NCBI GenBank assembly: GCA_947579665.1
Contig: CANPUZ010000033.1
Span: 653,763-717,762, forward strand
Length of the DNA stretch: 64,000 nucleotides
DNA from: Sympetrum striolatum
Lineage: Eukaryota; Arthropoda; Insecta; Odonata; Libellulidae
Reading direction: 5' to 3'
Of the stretch, positions 22,034-37,224 are shown piece after piece; position 1 is the first letter of the stretch; each line of letters begins with the position of its first letter. The notes beneath the pieces are model-generated. The model saw only the letters and a program-made list of their open reading frames with translations. It ran no database searches and had not been told where the DNA came from. A program made the translations under genes and the position numbers.

Positions 22034-23037
22034 TTAATGTTTCTCAAAGATATAAAGATGTATTTTTATAATATAGTTTCTTTTTGGTTCTTAAGAGGGC
22101 ATATTCTTTTTATAAATGTAAGTGAATTATCAGCTTCTTTAGATGTGTATCTTCTTTGTGCATAAATCGTTGAACTGCCTTTTCTCTTGTGCAATAAAAA
22201 TACGTAGATAAATAAACTAATAGTATTAAAGAAAGTATCATATCAGCGGTGGAATACACTACTTTCCCAATCAAAGGGTAGGAGATAGAAGATTGTCATT
22301 CATCTTAGAATGCAATCTCTATATGCAAGGTATCTCTTTTACATCTTTCAGTTATTTCTATCAGTAGATTCGCACTAATTTTTCACATCTACTTTATTTG
22401 CGACAGGGTTAATGCTGTGAATAATACATATTTCCAAAGATTCACTTAGGTTTTTTGTATCCACAACAAAATTTTTCCTTTTCAATATCAAATAACATTA
22501 TTTATGATTATAATTTACTAATAAGAATAAATTGGTGATGGATTGAATTAAAAAAATATTTATAATTTAAATATGTTGAAAAACGCCTACGAGAAGAAGA
22601 TTAAAATTGTCGTTTAGGACTGTTTGGGAAATTTGTTTTTAATACTAGAAATAGCCCGATTTCTTATAATTTTACCCAAACTTTTCACCAAACCCATACA
22701 GCACAGTTCGGGGAATATATGTTTAATATTCTTATAATATAGGTATATTATGTGGTATAAACGTTGGATACAAGGGTATAATAAACTCATATTTAGAGGG
22801 GTCTAGAGAGAGAAAAAGGTATATTATAACTATATTGCCATGTGGAAAATATACGACTACCTCTACTAGTGACATCTGTTGGCAGATATTACTACTACAT
22901 AGCTCGGCCACCGCAACAAGTTACCGTGGCTACCGCTAGGTACACTAATGCATATGCATATTTCGATCGTACTAATGCATATTTTGATCGCCCTGTCATG
23001 GTGCTTATTATATATAAATTATTTCTATTGATTCCTT
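22034..23037. other. Unique sequence left of the satellite array
   Basis: No gene recognised. The last 100 bases hold a small direct repeat, ACTAATGCATAT followed within a few bases by TTCGATCG (about 22943-22971) or TTTGATCG (about 22972-22991), close to the array edge. Confidence 0.5.
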
Positions 23038-25299
23038 AATTTTTCCAAGAATTGATCGAAAAAAATATCGAAAACGGATAATTACCACGAAATTTCAATC
23101 TTTTTCCTCTATTTTGTTTTAGTTTTCGTGATTTTTACAAGATAAAAACAAAAAAAGCATCGATAACGGATAATTTCAACGAAATTTCAATCTTTTTCCT
23201 CTATTTTGCATTAGATATTTTGATTTTGCCAACATATGATCGAATAATGCATCGAAAACGAATAATCTTTCAATATTTTTCCTCTATTTTACCTTAGATT
23301 TTTTGATTTTGCCAAAATATGATCGAAAAAAGTATCGAAAACGGATAATTTCCACGAAATTTCAAACTTTTTCCATCTATTTTGCCTTAGTTTTCATGAT
23401 TTTTACAAGATAAGATCAAAAAAAGCATGGATAACGGATAATTTCAACGAAATTTCAATCTTTTTCCTCTATTTTGACTTAGATTTTTGATTTTTCCAAG
23501 ATATGGTCGAAAAAAGCATCGAAACCGGATAATTTCAACGAAATTTTAATCTTGTTCTTCTAATTTTCTTTACTTTTCGTGATTTTGCCATGATATAATC
23601 AAAAAAAGCATAGAGAACGGATAATTTTAAAAAATTTTCAATATTTTTCCTCTATTTTTCCTTAGATTTTTTGATTTTGCCAAGATATGATCGAAAAAAG
23701 TATAGAAAACGGATAATTTCCACGAAATTTCTATCTTTTTCCTCAATTTTTCCTTAGTATTTGTGATTATGCCAAGATTTGATTGAAAAAAGCACCGAGA
23801 ACGGATAATTTCAACGAAATTTCAATCTTTTTCCTCTATTTAGCCTTACGTTTCGTGATATTTCAAAGATATTATCGAAAAAAGCTACGAAACCGGATAA
23901 TGTCAACGTAATTTCAATCGTTTTCCTCTATTTTCCCTTAGTTTTTGTGATTTTACCAAGCAATGATCGAATAAAGCATCGAAAAAGGATATTTCACCAA
24001 AATTTCAATCTTTCTTCGTCTATTTTTCCTTATTCTTCGTGATTTTTCCACGATATGATCGAAAAAAGCAACGAAGACGGAAAATTTCTACTCAAGTTGA
24101 ATCATTTTCCTCTATTATGCCTTACTTTCTGTGATTTTGCCTAGATATATTCGAAAAAAAGCACCGAAAACGGATAATTTCAAGGATTTCGCAATATATA
24201 TCATCGAAGCAATATCATATCAAGCATCGAAACCATATAATTTTAACGAAATTTCAAACTTTTATCTCTATTTCACCTTAGTTTTTTATTGATTTTGGCA
24301 TGATATGATCGAGAAAAGCATCGAAAACAGATAATTTAACCGAAAATTTAATCTTCTTCCTATATTTTTCCTTATTTCTTTGATTTTGCCAAGATATGTT
24401 TTAAAAAAGCACCGAGAACGGATAATTTCAAGGAAATTTCAATCTTTTTCCGTCTATTTGAAAAGGTTTTCGTAATTTTTCCAAGATTTGATCAAAGAAA
24501 GCATCGATAACGGATAATTTAACAAAATTTGAAACTTTTTCCTCTAATTTGCCTTACTTTTCGTGATTTTGCAAAGATATTATCGAAAAAAGCATCGAGA
24601 ACGGATAATTTCACCAAAATTTCAATCCTTCTTCGTCTATTGTTCCTTAGTCGTCGAGATTTTTCCACGATATTATCGAAAAAAGCATCGAAGACGGACA
24701 ATTTCATAGAAATTTCAATCTTTTTCTTCTTTTTTTCCTTAGTTTTCCTGATTTTTCCAAGATATGATTGAAAATAGCATCGAAAACGGATAATTTTTAC
24801 GAAATTTCAATCTTTCTCCTCTATTTTTCTTTAGTTTTTGTAATAATGCCAAGATTTGATTGAAAAAAGCATCGTGAACGGATAATTTCTAGGAAATTTC
24901 AATCTTTTTCCTCTATCTTGCCTTTGTTTTTGTGATTATGCCAAGATATGATTGAAAAAACCATTGAAAACGGATAATTTCATTGAAATTTCAATCTTTC
25001 TCCTTTATTTTGCCTAACTTAACGTGATTTTGCAAAGATATGCTCAAAAATGGAAATGAAAATGGATAATTTCAACGAAATTTCAATCTTTTTCCTCTAT
25101 TTTGCCTTACTTAACGTGATATTGAAATGATATGCTCAAAAATAGAATCAAAAACGGATAATTTCAAGGAAATTTCAATCTTTTTCCGTCTATTTGAAAA
25201 GGTTTTCGTGATTTTTCCAAGATTTGATAAAAAAACGCAGGGATTACGGATAATTTCAACAAAATTTGAAACTTTTTCCTCTAATTTGCCTTACTTTTC

Positions 25300-27140
25300 G
25301 TGATTATGCAAATATATTATCGATGAAAGCATCGAAACCGGATAATGTCAACGTAATTTCAATCGTTTTCCTCTATTTTGCCATAGTTTTCGTGATTTTT
25401 CTAAGATATGATTGAAAAAAACATCGAAAAAGGATAATTTCACCAAAATTTCATTCTTTCTTCGTCTATTTTTCCTTAGTTTTCGTGATTGTTCCACGAT
25501 ATGATCGAAAAAAGCATCGAAGACGGACAATTTCATAGAAATTTCAATCTTTTTCTTCTATTTTGCCTTAGTTTTCGTGATTTTTCCAAGATATGATTTA
25601 AAAAAGCATCGAAAACGGATCCTTTTGACGAAATTTCAATCTTTTTCCTCTAATTTACATTAGTTTTTGTGATTTTTCGAAGATATGATTGAAAAAACAT
25701 CGAAAACGGATAATTTTTACGAAAAATCAATCTTTTTCCTCTATTTTGCCTTAGTCTTCGTGATATTGCCGAGATAAGATAGTTAAAAGCATCGAAAACG
25801 GATAATTTCAATTAAATTTATATCTGTTTCCCTCTATTTTGCCTTGGATTTTTTGATTTTTCCAAGATAAGGTCGAGAAAAGTATCGAAACCATATAATT
25901 TTAACGACATTTCAAAGTTTTATCTCTAATTCACCTTAGTTTTTATTGATTTTTTTGCATGATATGATCGAGAAAAGCATCGAAAACAGATAATTTAACC
26001 GAAAATTTAATCTTCTTCCTATATTTTTCCTTAGTTCTTTGATTTTGCCAAGATATGTTTTAAAAAAGCACCGAGAACGGATAATTTCAAGGAAATTTCA
26101 ATCTTTTGCCGTCTATTTGAAAAGGTTTTCGTAATTTTTCCAAGATTTGATCAAAGAAAGCATAGATAACGGATAATTTAACAAAATTTGAAACCTTTTC
26201 CTCTAATTTGCCTTACTTTTCGTGATTTTGCAAATATATTATCGATGAAAGCATCGAAACCGGATAATGTCAACGTAATTTCAATCGTTTTCCTCTATTT
26301 TGCCATAGTTGTCGTGATTTTTCTAAGATATGATTGAAAAAAACATCGAAAAAGGATAATTTCACCAAAATTTCAATCTTTCTTCGTCTATTTTTCCTTA
26401 GTTTCGTGATTGTTCCACGATATGATCGAAAAAAGCATCGAAGACGGACAATTTCATAGAAATTTCAATCTTTTTCCTCTAATTTACATTAGTTTTCGTG
26501 ATTTTTCAAAGATATGATTGAAAAAAGCATCGAAAACGGATACTTTTTACGAAATTTCAATCTTTTTCCTCTAATATACATTAGTTTTCGTGATTTTTCG
26601 AAGATATGATTGAAAAAAACATTGAAAACGGATAATTTTTACCAAAAATATTCTTTTTCCTCTATTTTGCCTTAGTCTTCGTGATATTGCCGAGATAAGA
26701 TAGTTAAAAGCATCGAAAACGGATAATTTCAATTAAATTTATATCTGTTTCCCTCTATTTTGCCTTGGATTTTTTGATCTTTCCAAGATAAGGTCGAGAA
26801 AAGCATCGAAACCATATAATTTTAACGAAATTTCAAACTTTTATCTCTAATTCACCTTAGTTTTTATTGATTTTGGCATGATATGATCGAGAAAAGCATC
26901 GAAAACAGATAATTTAACCGAAAATTTAATCTTCTTCCTATATTTTTCCTTAGTTCTTTGATTTTGCCAAGATATGTTTTAAAAAAGCACCGAGAACGGA
27001 TAATTTCAAGGAAATTTCAATCTTTTTCCGTCTATTTGAAAAGGTTTTCGTAATTTTTCCAAGATTTGATCAAAGAAAGCATCGATAACGGATAATTTAA
27101 CAATATTTGAAACCTTTTCCTCTAATTTGCCTTACTTTTC
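25300..27140 (+). repeat. Higher-order repeat, period about 919 bp (ten monomers)
   Basis: A marked monomer series recurs with an offset of 919 bases. It contains GATATTGCCGAGATAAGATA, then GAAAACAGATAATTTAACCG, then TTCTTCCTATATTTTTCC, with the marker GAAAACAGAT at 25982 and 26901. A related but more distant copy starts near 24323. Confidence 0.75.
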
Positions 27141-30100
27141 GTGATTTTGCAAATATATTATCGATGAAAGCATCGAAACCGGATAATGTCAACGTAATTT
27201 CAATCGTTTTCCTCTATTTTGCCATAGTTTTCGTGATTTTACCAAGCAATGATCGAAAAAAGCATCGAAAACTAATAAGTTCAAGGATTTCGCCATATAT
27301 TTTCGTCATTTTGTCTTACTTTTCGTAGTTTATCTGAAATATGATCGAAAAAAGCATCGAAAACGGATAATTTCACCAAAATTTCAATCTTTCATCGTCT
27401 ATTGTTCCTTAGTCTTCGAGATTTTTCCACGATAATATCGAAAAAAGCATCGAAGACGGACAATTTCATAGAAATTTCAATGTTTATCTTCTATTTTTCC
27501 TTAGTTTTCGTGATTTTTCCAAGATATGATTGAAAAAAGCATCGAAAACGGATAATCTTTACGAAATTTCAATATTTTTCCTATATTTTACCTTAGCTTT
27601 TTTGATTTTGCCAAGATTTAATAAAAAAAACATCGAAAACGGATAATTTTAACAAAATATCAATATTTTTCCTCTATTTTTCCTTAGATTTTTAGATTTT
27701 GCCAAGCAGTGATCGAGAAAACTATCGAAAACGGATAATTTCGACGAAATTTCAATCTTTTTCCTCTATATTTCCTTAGTTTCTGTGATTATGCCAAGAC
27801 TTTATTGAAAAAAGCATCGAAAACGGATAATTTCAACGGAATTTCAATATTTTTCCTTTATTTTGCCTTACTTAACGTGATTTTGCAATGATATTCCTAA
27901 ACAGTAGAATCAAAAACGGATAATTTCAACGAAACCTCAATCTTTTTCCTCTATTTTGCCTTACGTTCTGTGATTTATCCAAGATTTAATCGAAAAAAGC
28001 ATAGAAAATGGATAATTTCCAGGATTTAGCAATATATTTTCGTCATTTTGTCTTACTTTTCGTGATTTATCTGAAACATGATCGAAAAAAGCATCGAAAA
28101 CGGATAATTTCAAGAAAATTTCAATCTTTTTTCATCGATTTATTCCTATCTCTTCGTGATTTTGCCATGATATAATCAAAAAAAGCATCGGATACGGATA
28201 ATTTTAGCAAAATTTCAATATTTTTCCTCTATATTTCCTTAGATTTTTTGCTTTTGCCAAGATATGATCGAAAAAAGTATCGAAAACGGATAATTTCCAC
28301 GAAATTTCAATCTTTTTCTTTAATTTTTCCTTAGTTTTTGTGATTATTCTAAGATTTGATTGAAAAAAGCACCGAGAACGGATATTTTCAACGAAATTTC
28401 AATCTTTTTCCTCTATTTTTCCTTTCATAACGTGATTTTGCAATGATATGCTCAAAAAAAGAATCAAAAACGGATAATTTCAAAGAAGCTTCAATCTTTT
28501 TCCTCTATTTTTCATTTCATAACGTGATTTTGCAATGATATGATCAAAAAAGCATCGAAAACGGATAATTTCAAGGTAATTTCAATCTTTTTCTGGCTAT
28601 TTGAAAAGGTTTTCGTGATTTTTCATAGATTTGATTAAAAAAACGCAGGGATAACGGATAATTTCATAAAAATTTGAAACTTTTTCCTCTAATTTGCCTT
28701 ACTTTTTGTGATTTTGCAGAGATAATATCGAAAAAAAGGATCGAAACCGGATAACGTCAACGTAATTTAAATCGTTATCCGCTATTTTTATTTAGTTTTT
28801 GTGATTTTACCAAGCAATGATCGAAAAAAGCAACGAAGACGGAAAATTTCATAGAAATTTCAATCTTTTTCTTTTATTTTTGCTTAGTTTTCGTGATTTT
28901 TCAAAGATATTATTGAGAAAAGCATCGAAAACGGATAATTTTTTTTACGAAATTTCAATCTTTATCCTCTATTTTGCCATAGTTTTCGTGATTTTTCTAA
29001 GATATGATTGAAAAAAAAACATCGAAAACGGATAATTTTTACGAAATTTCAATCTTTTTCCTCTATTTTTCCTTAGTCTTCGTGATTTTTCTACAATATG
29101 ATCGAAAAAAGCATCGAAGACGGACAATTTCATAGAAATTTCAATCTTCTTCCTCTATTTTTCCTTAGTTTTTGTGATTTTTCCAAGATATGATTGAAAA
29201 AAGCATCGAAAACGGATAATTTTTAGGAAATTTAAATCTTTTTCCTCTATTCTTCCTTAGTTTTCGTGATTTTTCAAAAGTATGATTTAAAAAAGGATCG
29301 AAAACGGATACTTTTTACGAAATTTCAATCTTTTTCCTCTATTTTACATTAGTTTTCTTGATTTTTCGAAGATATTATTGAAAAAAACATCGATAACGGA
29401 TAATTATTACGAAGAATCAATCTTTTTCCTCTGTTTTGCCTTACTTTCTGTGATTTTGCCAAGATATAATCGAGAAAAGCATCGTAAACGGATAATTTCA
29501 TGGATTTCGCTATATATTTTCGTCATTTTATCTTACTTTTCGTGATTATCTGAAATATGATCGAAAAAAGCATCGAAAACGGATAATTTCAAGGAAATTT
29601 CAATCTTTTTCCGACTATTTGAAAATGTTTTCGTGATTTTTCCAAGATTTGATCAAAGAAAGCATCGATAACTGATAATTTCAACCAAATTTGAAACTTT
29701 CTCCTCTAATTTGCTTTACTTTCCGTGATTTTGCAAAGATATTATCGAAAAAAGCAGCAAAACCGGTTAATGTCAACGTAATTTCAATCGTTTTCCTCTA
29801 TTTTCCCTTAAATTTTGTGATTTTACCAAGCAATGATCGAAATAAGCATCGAAAAAGGATAATTTCACCAAAATTTCAATCGTTTTCCTCTATTTTTTTA
29901 CTTTCTGTGATTTTGCCAAGATATAATCGAAAATAGCATCTAAAACAGATAATTTCAACGATTTCGCAATATATTTTCGTCATTTTGTCTTATTTTTCGT
30001 GATTTATCTGAAATTTGATCCAAAAAAAGCATCGAAAACGGATAATTTTAACAAAATTTCAATATTTTTCCTCTATTTTTCCTTAGAGTATTTGATTTTG

Positions 30101-31606
30101 CCTAGATATGTTCGAAAAAAGTATCGAAAACGGATAATTTCTACGAAATTTCAATCTTTTTCCTCAATTTTGCCTTACTTAACGTGATTATGCAATTTTA
30201 TGATTGAAAAAAGCATCGAAAACGGATAATTTTTAGGAAATTTCAATCTTTTTCCTCTATTTTGCCTAAGTTGTCGTGATTTTTCTAAGATATGTTTGAA
30301 AAAAACATCGAAAACGGATAAGTTTTTCGAAATTTCAATCCTTTTCCTCTATTTTTCCTTAGTTGTCGTGATTTTGCCAAGATATAATCAAAAAAAGCAT
30401 CGCAAACGGATAATTTTAACAAAATTTCAATAGTTTTCCTCTATTTTTCCTTAGGTTTTTTGATTTTGCAAGGATGTGATCGAAAAAAGTATCGAAAATG
30501 GATATTTTCCACGATATATCAATCTTTTTCCTCAATTTTTCCTTACTTACAGTGATTTTGCAATGATATGCTCTAAAATAGAATCAAAAACGGATAATTT
30601 CAACAAAATTTCAATCTTTTTCCTCTATTTTTCCTTTCATAACGTGATTTTGCAATGATATGCTCAAAAAAAGCAGCAAAACCGGATAATGTCAACGTAA
30701 TTTCAATAGTTTTCCTCTATTTTCCCTTAAATTTTGTGATTTTACCAAGCAATGATCGAAAAAAGCATCGAAAAAGGATAATTTCACCAAAATTTCAATC
30801 TTTCCTCGTCTATTTATCCTTACTCTTCGTGATTTTTCCACGATATGATCGAAAAAAGCATCAAAGACGGACAATTTCATAGAAATTTCAATCTTTTTCT
30901 TCTATTTACCCTTAATTTTCGTGATTTTTTCAAGATATGATTGAAAAAAACATCGAAAACGGATTATTTCAAGTATTTCGCAATATATTTTCGTCATTTT
31001 GTCTTACTTTTCGTGTTTTATCTGAAATGTGATCGATAAAAGCATCGAAAACGGATAATTTCAACGAAATTTCAATCTTTTGTCTCTATTTTACCTCAGT
31101 TTTTATTGATTTTGCCATTATATGATCGAAAAAAGTATCGTAAACGGATAATTTCCACCAAATTTCAAATTTTTTCCTCTATTTTTCCTTAGTTTTCGTG
31201 ATTTTTACGAGATAAGATGAAAAAAAGCATCGATAACGGATAATTTCAACGAAATTCCGATCTTTTTCCTCTATTTTGCCTTAGTTTTCTCGATTTTTCC
31301 ATGATATGATTGAAAAAGGCATCGAAAACGGATAATTTTTACGAAATTTCAATCTTTTTCCTCTATTTTGCCTACTTTCTGTGATTTTGCCAAGATATAA
31401 TTGAAAAAAGCATCGAAAACGGATAATTTCAAGGATTTCGCAATATATTTTCGTCATTTTGTCTTACTTTTCGTGATTTATCTGAAATATGATCGAAAAA
31501 AGGATCGAAAACGGATAATTTCTAGAAAATTTCAATCTTTTTTCATCTATTTTTCCTATCTCTTCGTGATTTTGCCAAGATATGATTGAAAAAAGAATCG
31601 AAAACG
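25989..31606 (+). repeat. 5618-bp higher-order unit, copy 1
   Basis: It is followed directly by a second copy. Every landmark I checked recurs exactly 5618 bases later (for example 27107/32725, 28817/34435, 29691/35309, 30476/36094 and 31401/37019), and the checked stretches are identical. 5618 is about 61 monomers. Boundaries are good to a few bases. Confidence 0.9.
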
Positions 31607-34600
31607 GATAATTTAACCGAAAATTTAATCTTCTTCCTATATTTTTCCTTAGTTCTTTGATTTTGCCAAGATATGTTTTAAAAAAGCACCGAGAACGGAT
31701 AATTTCAAGGAAATTTCAATCTTTTGCCGTCTATTTGAAAAGGTTTTCGTAATTTTTCCAAGATTTGATCAAAGAAAGCATAGATAACGGATAATTTAAC
31801 AAAATTTGAAACCTTTTCCTCTAATTTGCCTTACTTTTCGTGATTTTGCAAATATATTATCGATGAAAGCATCGAAACCGGATAATGTCAACGTAATTTC
31901 AATCGTTTTCCTCTATTTTGCCATAGTTGTCGTGATTTTTCTAAGATATGATTGAAAAAAACATCGAAAAAGGATAATTTCACCAAAATTTCAATCTTTC
32001 TTCGTCTATTTTTCCTTAGTTTCGTGATTGTTCCACGATATGATCGAAAAAAGCATCGAAGACGGACAATTTCATAGAAATTTCAATCTTTTTCCTCTAA
32101 TTTACATTAGTTTTCGTGATTTTTCAAAGATATGATTGAAAAAAGCATCGAAAACGGATACTTTTTACGAAATTTCAATCTTTTTCCTCTAATATACATT
32201 AGTTTTCGTGATTTTTCGAAGATATGATTGAAAAAAACATTGAAAACGGATAATTTTTACCAAAAATATTCTTTTTCCTCTATTTTGCCTTAGTCTTCGT
32301 GATATTGCCGAGATAAGATAGTTAAAAGCATCGAAAACGGATAATTTCAATTAAATTTATATCTGTTTCCCTCTATTTTGCCTTGGATTTTTTGATCTTT
32401 CCAAGATAAGGTCGAGAAAAGCATCGAAACCATATAATTTTAACGAAATTTCAAACTTTTATCTCTAATTCACCTTAGTTTTTATTGATTTTGGCATGAT
32501 ATGATCGAGAAAAGCATCGAAAACAGATAATTTAACCGAAAATTTAATCTTCTTCCTATATTTTTCCTTAGTTCTTTGATTTTGCCAAGATATGTTTTAA
32601 AAAAGCACCGAGAACGGATAATTTCAAGGAAATTTCAATCTTTTTCCGTCTATTTGAAAAGGTTTTCGTAATTTTTCCAAGATTTGATCAAAGAAAGCAT
32701 CGATAACGGATAATTTAACAATATTTGAAACCTTTTCCTCTAATTTGCCTTACTTTTCGTGATTTTGCAAATATATTATCGATGAAAGCATCGAAACCGG
32801 ATAATGTCAACGTAATTTCAATCGTTTTCCTCTATTTTGCCATAGTTTTCGTGATTTTACCAAGCAATGATCGAAAAAAGCATCGAAAACTAATAAGTTC
32901 AAGGATTTCGCCATATATTTTCGTCATTTTGTCTTACTTTTCGTAGTTTATCTGAAATATGATCGAAAAAAGCATCGAAAACGGATAATTTCACCAAAAT
33001 TTCAATCTTTCATCGTCTATTGTTCCTTAGTCTTCGAGATTTTTCCACGATAATATCGAAAAAAGCATCGAAGACGGACAATTTCATAGAAATTTCAATG
33101 TTTATCTTCTATTTTTCCTTAGTTTTCGTGATTTTTCCAAGATATGATTGAAAAAAGCATCGAAAACGGATAATCTTTACGAAATTTCAATATTTTTCCT
33201 ATATTTTACCTTAGCTTTTTTGATTTTGCCAAGATTTAATAAAAAAAACATCGAAAACGGATAATTTTAACAAAATATCAATATTTTTCCTCTATTTTTC
33301 CTTAGATTTTTAGATTTTGCCAAGCAGTGATCGAGAAAACTATCGAAAACGGATAATTTCGACGAAATTTCAATCTTTTTCCTCTATATTTCCTTAGTTT
33401 CTGTGATTATGCCAAGACTTTATTGAAAAAAGCATCGAAAACGGATAATTTCAACGGAATTTCAATATTTTTCCTTTATTTTGCCTTACTTAACGTGATT
33501 TTGCAATGATATTCCTAAACAGTAGAATCAAAAACGGATAATTTCAACGAAACCTCAATCTTTTTCCTCTATTTTGCCTTACGTTCTGTGATTTATCCAA
33601 GATTTAATCGAAAAAAGCATAGAAAATGGATAATTTCCAGGATTTAGCAATATATTTTCGTCATTTTGTCTTACTTTTCGTGATTTATCTGAAACATGAT
33701 CGAAAAAAGCATCGAAAACGGATAATTTCAAGAAAATTTCAATCTTTTTTCATCGATTTATTCCTATCTCTTCGTGATTTTGCCATGATATAATCAAAAA
33801 AAGCATCGGATACGGATAATTTTAGCAAAATTTCAATATTTTTCCTCTATATTTCCTTAGATTTTTTGCTTTTGCCAAGATATGATCGAAAAAAGTATCG
33901 AAAACGGATAATTTCCACGAAATTTCAATCTTTTTCTTTAATTTTTCCTTAGTTTTTGTGATTATTCTAAGATTTGATTGAAAAAAGCACCGAGAACGGA
34001 TATTTTCAACGAAATTTCAATCTTTTTCCTCTATTTTTCCTTTCATAACGTGATTTTGCAATGATATGCTCAAAAAAAGAATCAAAAACGGATAATTTCA
34101 AAGAAGCTTCAATCTTTTTCCTCTATTTTTCATTTCATAACGTGATTTTGCAATGATATGATCAAAAAAGCATCGAAAACGGATAATTTCAAGGTAATTT
34201 CAATCTTTTTCTGGCTATTTGAAAAGGTTTTCGTGATTTTTCATAGATTTGATTAAAAAAACGCAGGGATAACGGATAATTTCATAAAAATTTGAAACTT
34301 TTTCCTCTAATTTGCCTTACTTTTTGTGATTTTGCAGAGATAATATCGAAAAAAAGGATCGAAACCGGATAACGTCAACGTAATTTAAATCGTTATCCGC
34401 TATTTTTATTTAGTTTTTGTGATTTTACCAAGCAATGATCGAAAAAAGCAACGAAGACGGAAAATTTCATAGAAATTTCAATCTTTTTCTTTTATTTTTG
34501 CTTAGTTTTCGTGATTTTTCAAAGATATTATTGAGAAAAGCATCGAAAACGGATAATTTTTTTTACGAAATTTCAATCTTTATCCTCTATTTTGCCATAG

Positions 34601-37224
34601 TTTTCGTGATTTTTCTAAGATATGATTGAAAAAAAAACATCGAAAACGGATAATTTTTACGAAATTTCAATCTTTTTCCTCTATTTTTCCTTAGTCTTCG
34701 TGATTTTTCTACAATATGATCGAAAAAAGCATCGAAGACGGACAATTTCATAGAAATTTCAATCTTCTTCCTCTATTTTTCCTTAGTTTTTGTGATTTTT
34801 CCAAGATATGATTGAAAAAAGCATCGAAAACGGATAATTTTTAGGAAATTTAAATCTTTTTCCTCTATTCTTCCTTAGTTTTCGTGATTTTTCAAAAGTA
34901 TGATTTAAAAAAGGATCGAAAACGGATACTTTTTACGAAATTTCAATCTTTTTCCTCTATTTTACATTAGTTTTCTTGATTTTTCGAAGATATTATTGAA
35001 AAAAACATCGATAACGGATAATTATTACGAAGAATCAATCTTTTTCCTCTGTTTTGCCTTACTTTCTGTGATTTTGCCAAGATATAATCGAGAAAAGCAT
35101 CGTAAACGGATAATTTCATGGATTTCGCTATATATTTTCGTCATTTTATCTTACTTTTCGTGATTATCTGAAATATGATCGAAAAAAGCATCGAAAACGG
35201 ATAATTTCAAGGAAATTTCAATCTTTTTCCGACTATTTGAAAATGTTTTCGTGATTTTTCCAAGATTTGATCAAAGAAAGCATCGATAACTGATAATTTC
35301 AACCAAATTTGAAACTTTCTCCTCTAATTTGCTTTACTTTCCGTGATTTTGCAAAGATATTATCGAAAAAAGCAGCAAAACCGGTTAATGTCAACGTAAT
35401 TTCAATCGTTTTCCTCTATTTTCCCTTAAATTTTGTGATTTTACCAAGCAATGATCGAAATAAGCATCGAAAAAGGATAATTTCACCAAAATTTCAATCG
35501 TTTTCCTCTATTTTTTTACTTTCTGTGATTTTGCCAAGATATAATCGAAAATAGCATCTAAAACAGATAATTTCAACGATTTCGCAATATATTTTCGTCA
35601 TTTTGTCTTATTTTTCGTGATTTATCTGAAATTTGATCCAAAAAAAGCATCGAAAACGGATAATTTTAACAAAATTTCAATATTTTTCCTCTATTTTTCC
35701 TTAGAGTATTTGATTTTGCCTAGATATGTTCGAAAAAAGTATCGAAAACGGATAATTTCTACGAAATTTCAATCTTTTTCCTCAATTTTGCCTTACTTAA
35801 CGTGATTATGCAATTTTATGATTGAAAAAAGCATCGAAAACGGATAATTTTTAGGAAATTTCAATCTTTTTCCTCTATTTTGCCTAAGTTGTCGTGATTT
35901 TTCTAAGATATGTTTGAAAAAAACATCGAAAACGGATAAGTTTTTCGAAATTTCAATCCTTTTCCTCTATTTTTCCTTAGTTGTCGTGATTTTGCCAAGA
36001 TATAATCAAAAAAAGCATCGCAAACGGATAATTTTAACAAAATTTCAATAGTTTTCCTCTATTTTTCCTTAGGTTTTTTGATTTTGCAAGGATGTGATCG
36101 AAAAAAGTATCGAAAATGGATATTTTCCACGATATATCAATCTTTTTCCTCAATTTTTCCTTACTTACAGTGATTTTGCAATGATATGCTCTAAAATAGA
36201 ATCAAAAACGGATAATTTCAACAAAATTTCAATCTTTTTCCTCTATTTTTCCTTTCATAACGTGATTTTGCAATGATATGCTCAAAAAAAGCAGCAAAAC
36301 CGGATAATGTCAACGTAATTTCAATAGTTTTCCTCTATTTTCCCTTAAATTTTGTGATTTTACCAAGCAATGATCGAAAAAAGCATCGAAAAAGGATAAT
36401 TTCACCAAAATTTCAATCTTTCCTCGTCTATTTATCCTTACTCTTCGTGATTTTTCCACGATATGATCGAAAAAAGCATCAAAGACGGACAATTTCATAG
36501 AAATTTCAATCTTTTTCTTCTATTTACCCTTAATTTTCGTGATTTTTTCAAGATATGATTGAAAAAAACATCGAAAACGGATTATTTCAAGTATTTCGCA
36601 ATATATTTTCGTCATTTTGTCTTACTTTTCGTGTTTTATCTGAAATGTGATCGATAAAAGCATCGAAAACGGATAATTTCAACGAAATTTCAATCTTTTG
36701 TCTCTATTTTACCTCAGTTTTTATTGATTTTGCCATTATATGATCGAAAAAAGTATCGTAAACGGATAATTTCCACCAAATTTCAAATTTTTTCCTCTAT
36801 TTTTCCTTAGTTTTCGTGATTTTTACGAGATAAGATGAAAAAAAGCATCGATAACGGATAATTTCAACGAAATTCCGATCTTTTTCCTCTATTTTGCCTT
36901 AGTTTTCTCGATTTTTCCATGATATGATTGAAAAAGGCATCGAAAACGGATAATTTTTACGAAATTTCAATCTTTTTCCTCTATTTTGCCTACTTTCTGT
37001 GATTTTGCCAAGATATAATTGAAAAAAGCATCGAAAACGGATAATTTCAAGGATTTCGCAATATATTTTCGTCATTTTGTCTTACTTTTCGTGATTTATC
37101 TGAAATATGATCGAAAAAAGGATCGAAAACGGATAATTTCTAGAAAATTTCAATCTTTTTTCATCTATTTTTCCTATCTCTTCGTGATTTTGCCAAGATA
37201 TGATTGAAAAAAGAATCGAAAACG
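31607..37224 (+). repeat. 5618-bp higher-order unit, copy 2
   Basis: Second member of the tandem pair. Homology to copy 1 ends inside GAATCGAAAACGGA at about 37,224. Lack of visible divergence means either a very recent duplication or an assembly duplication. Confidence 0.9.

Noticed and set aside
21833..22165. Plus-strand frame of 110 codons
   Set aside because: No recognisable domain. It overlaps a probable pogo-like transposon end.
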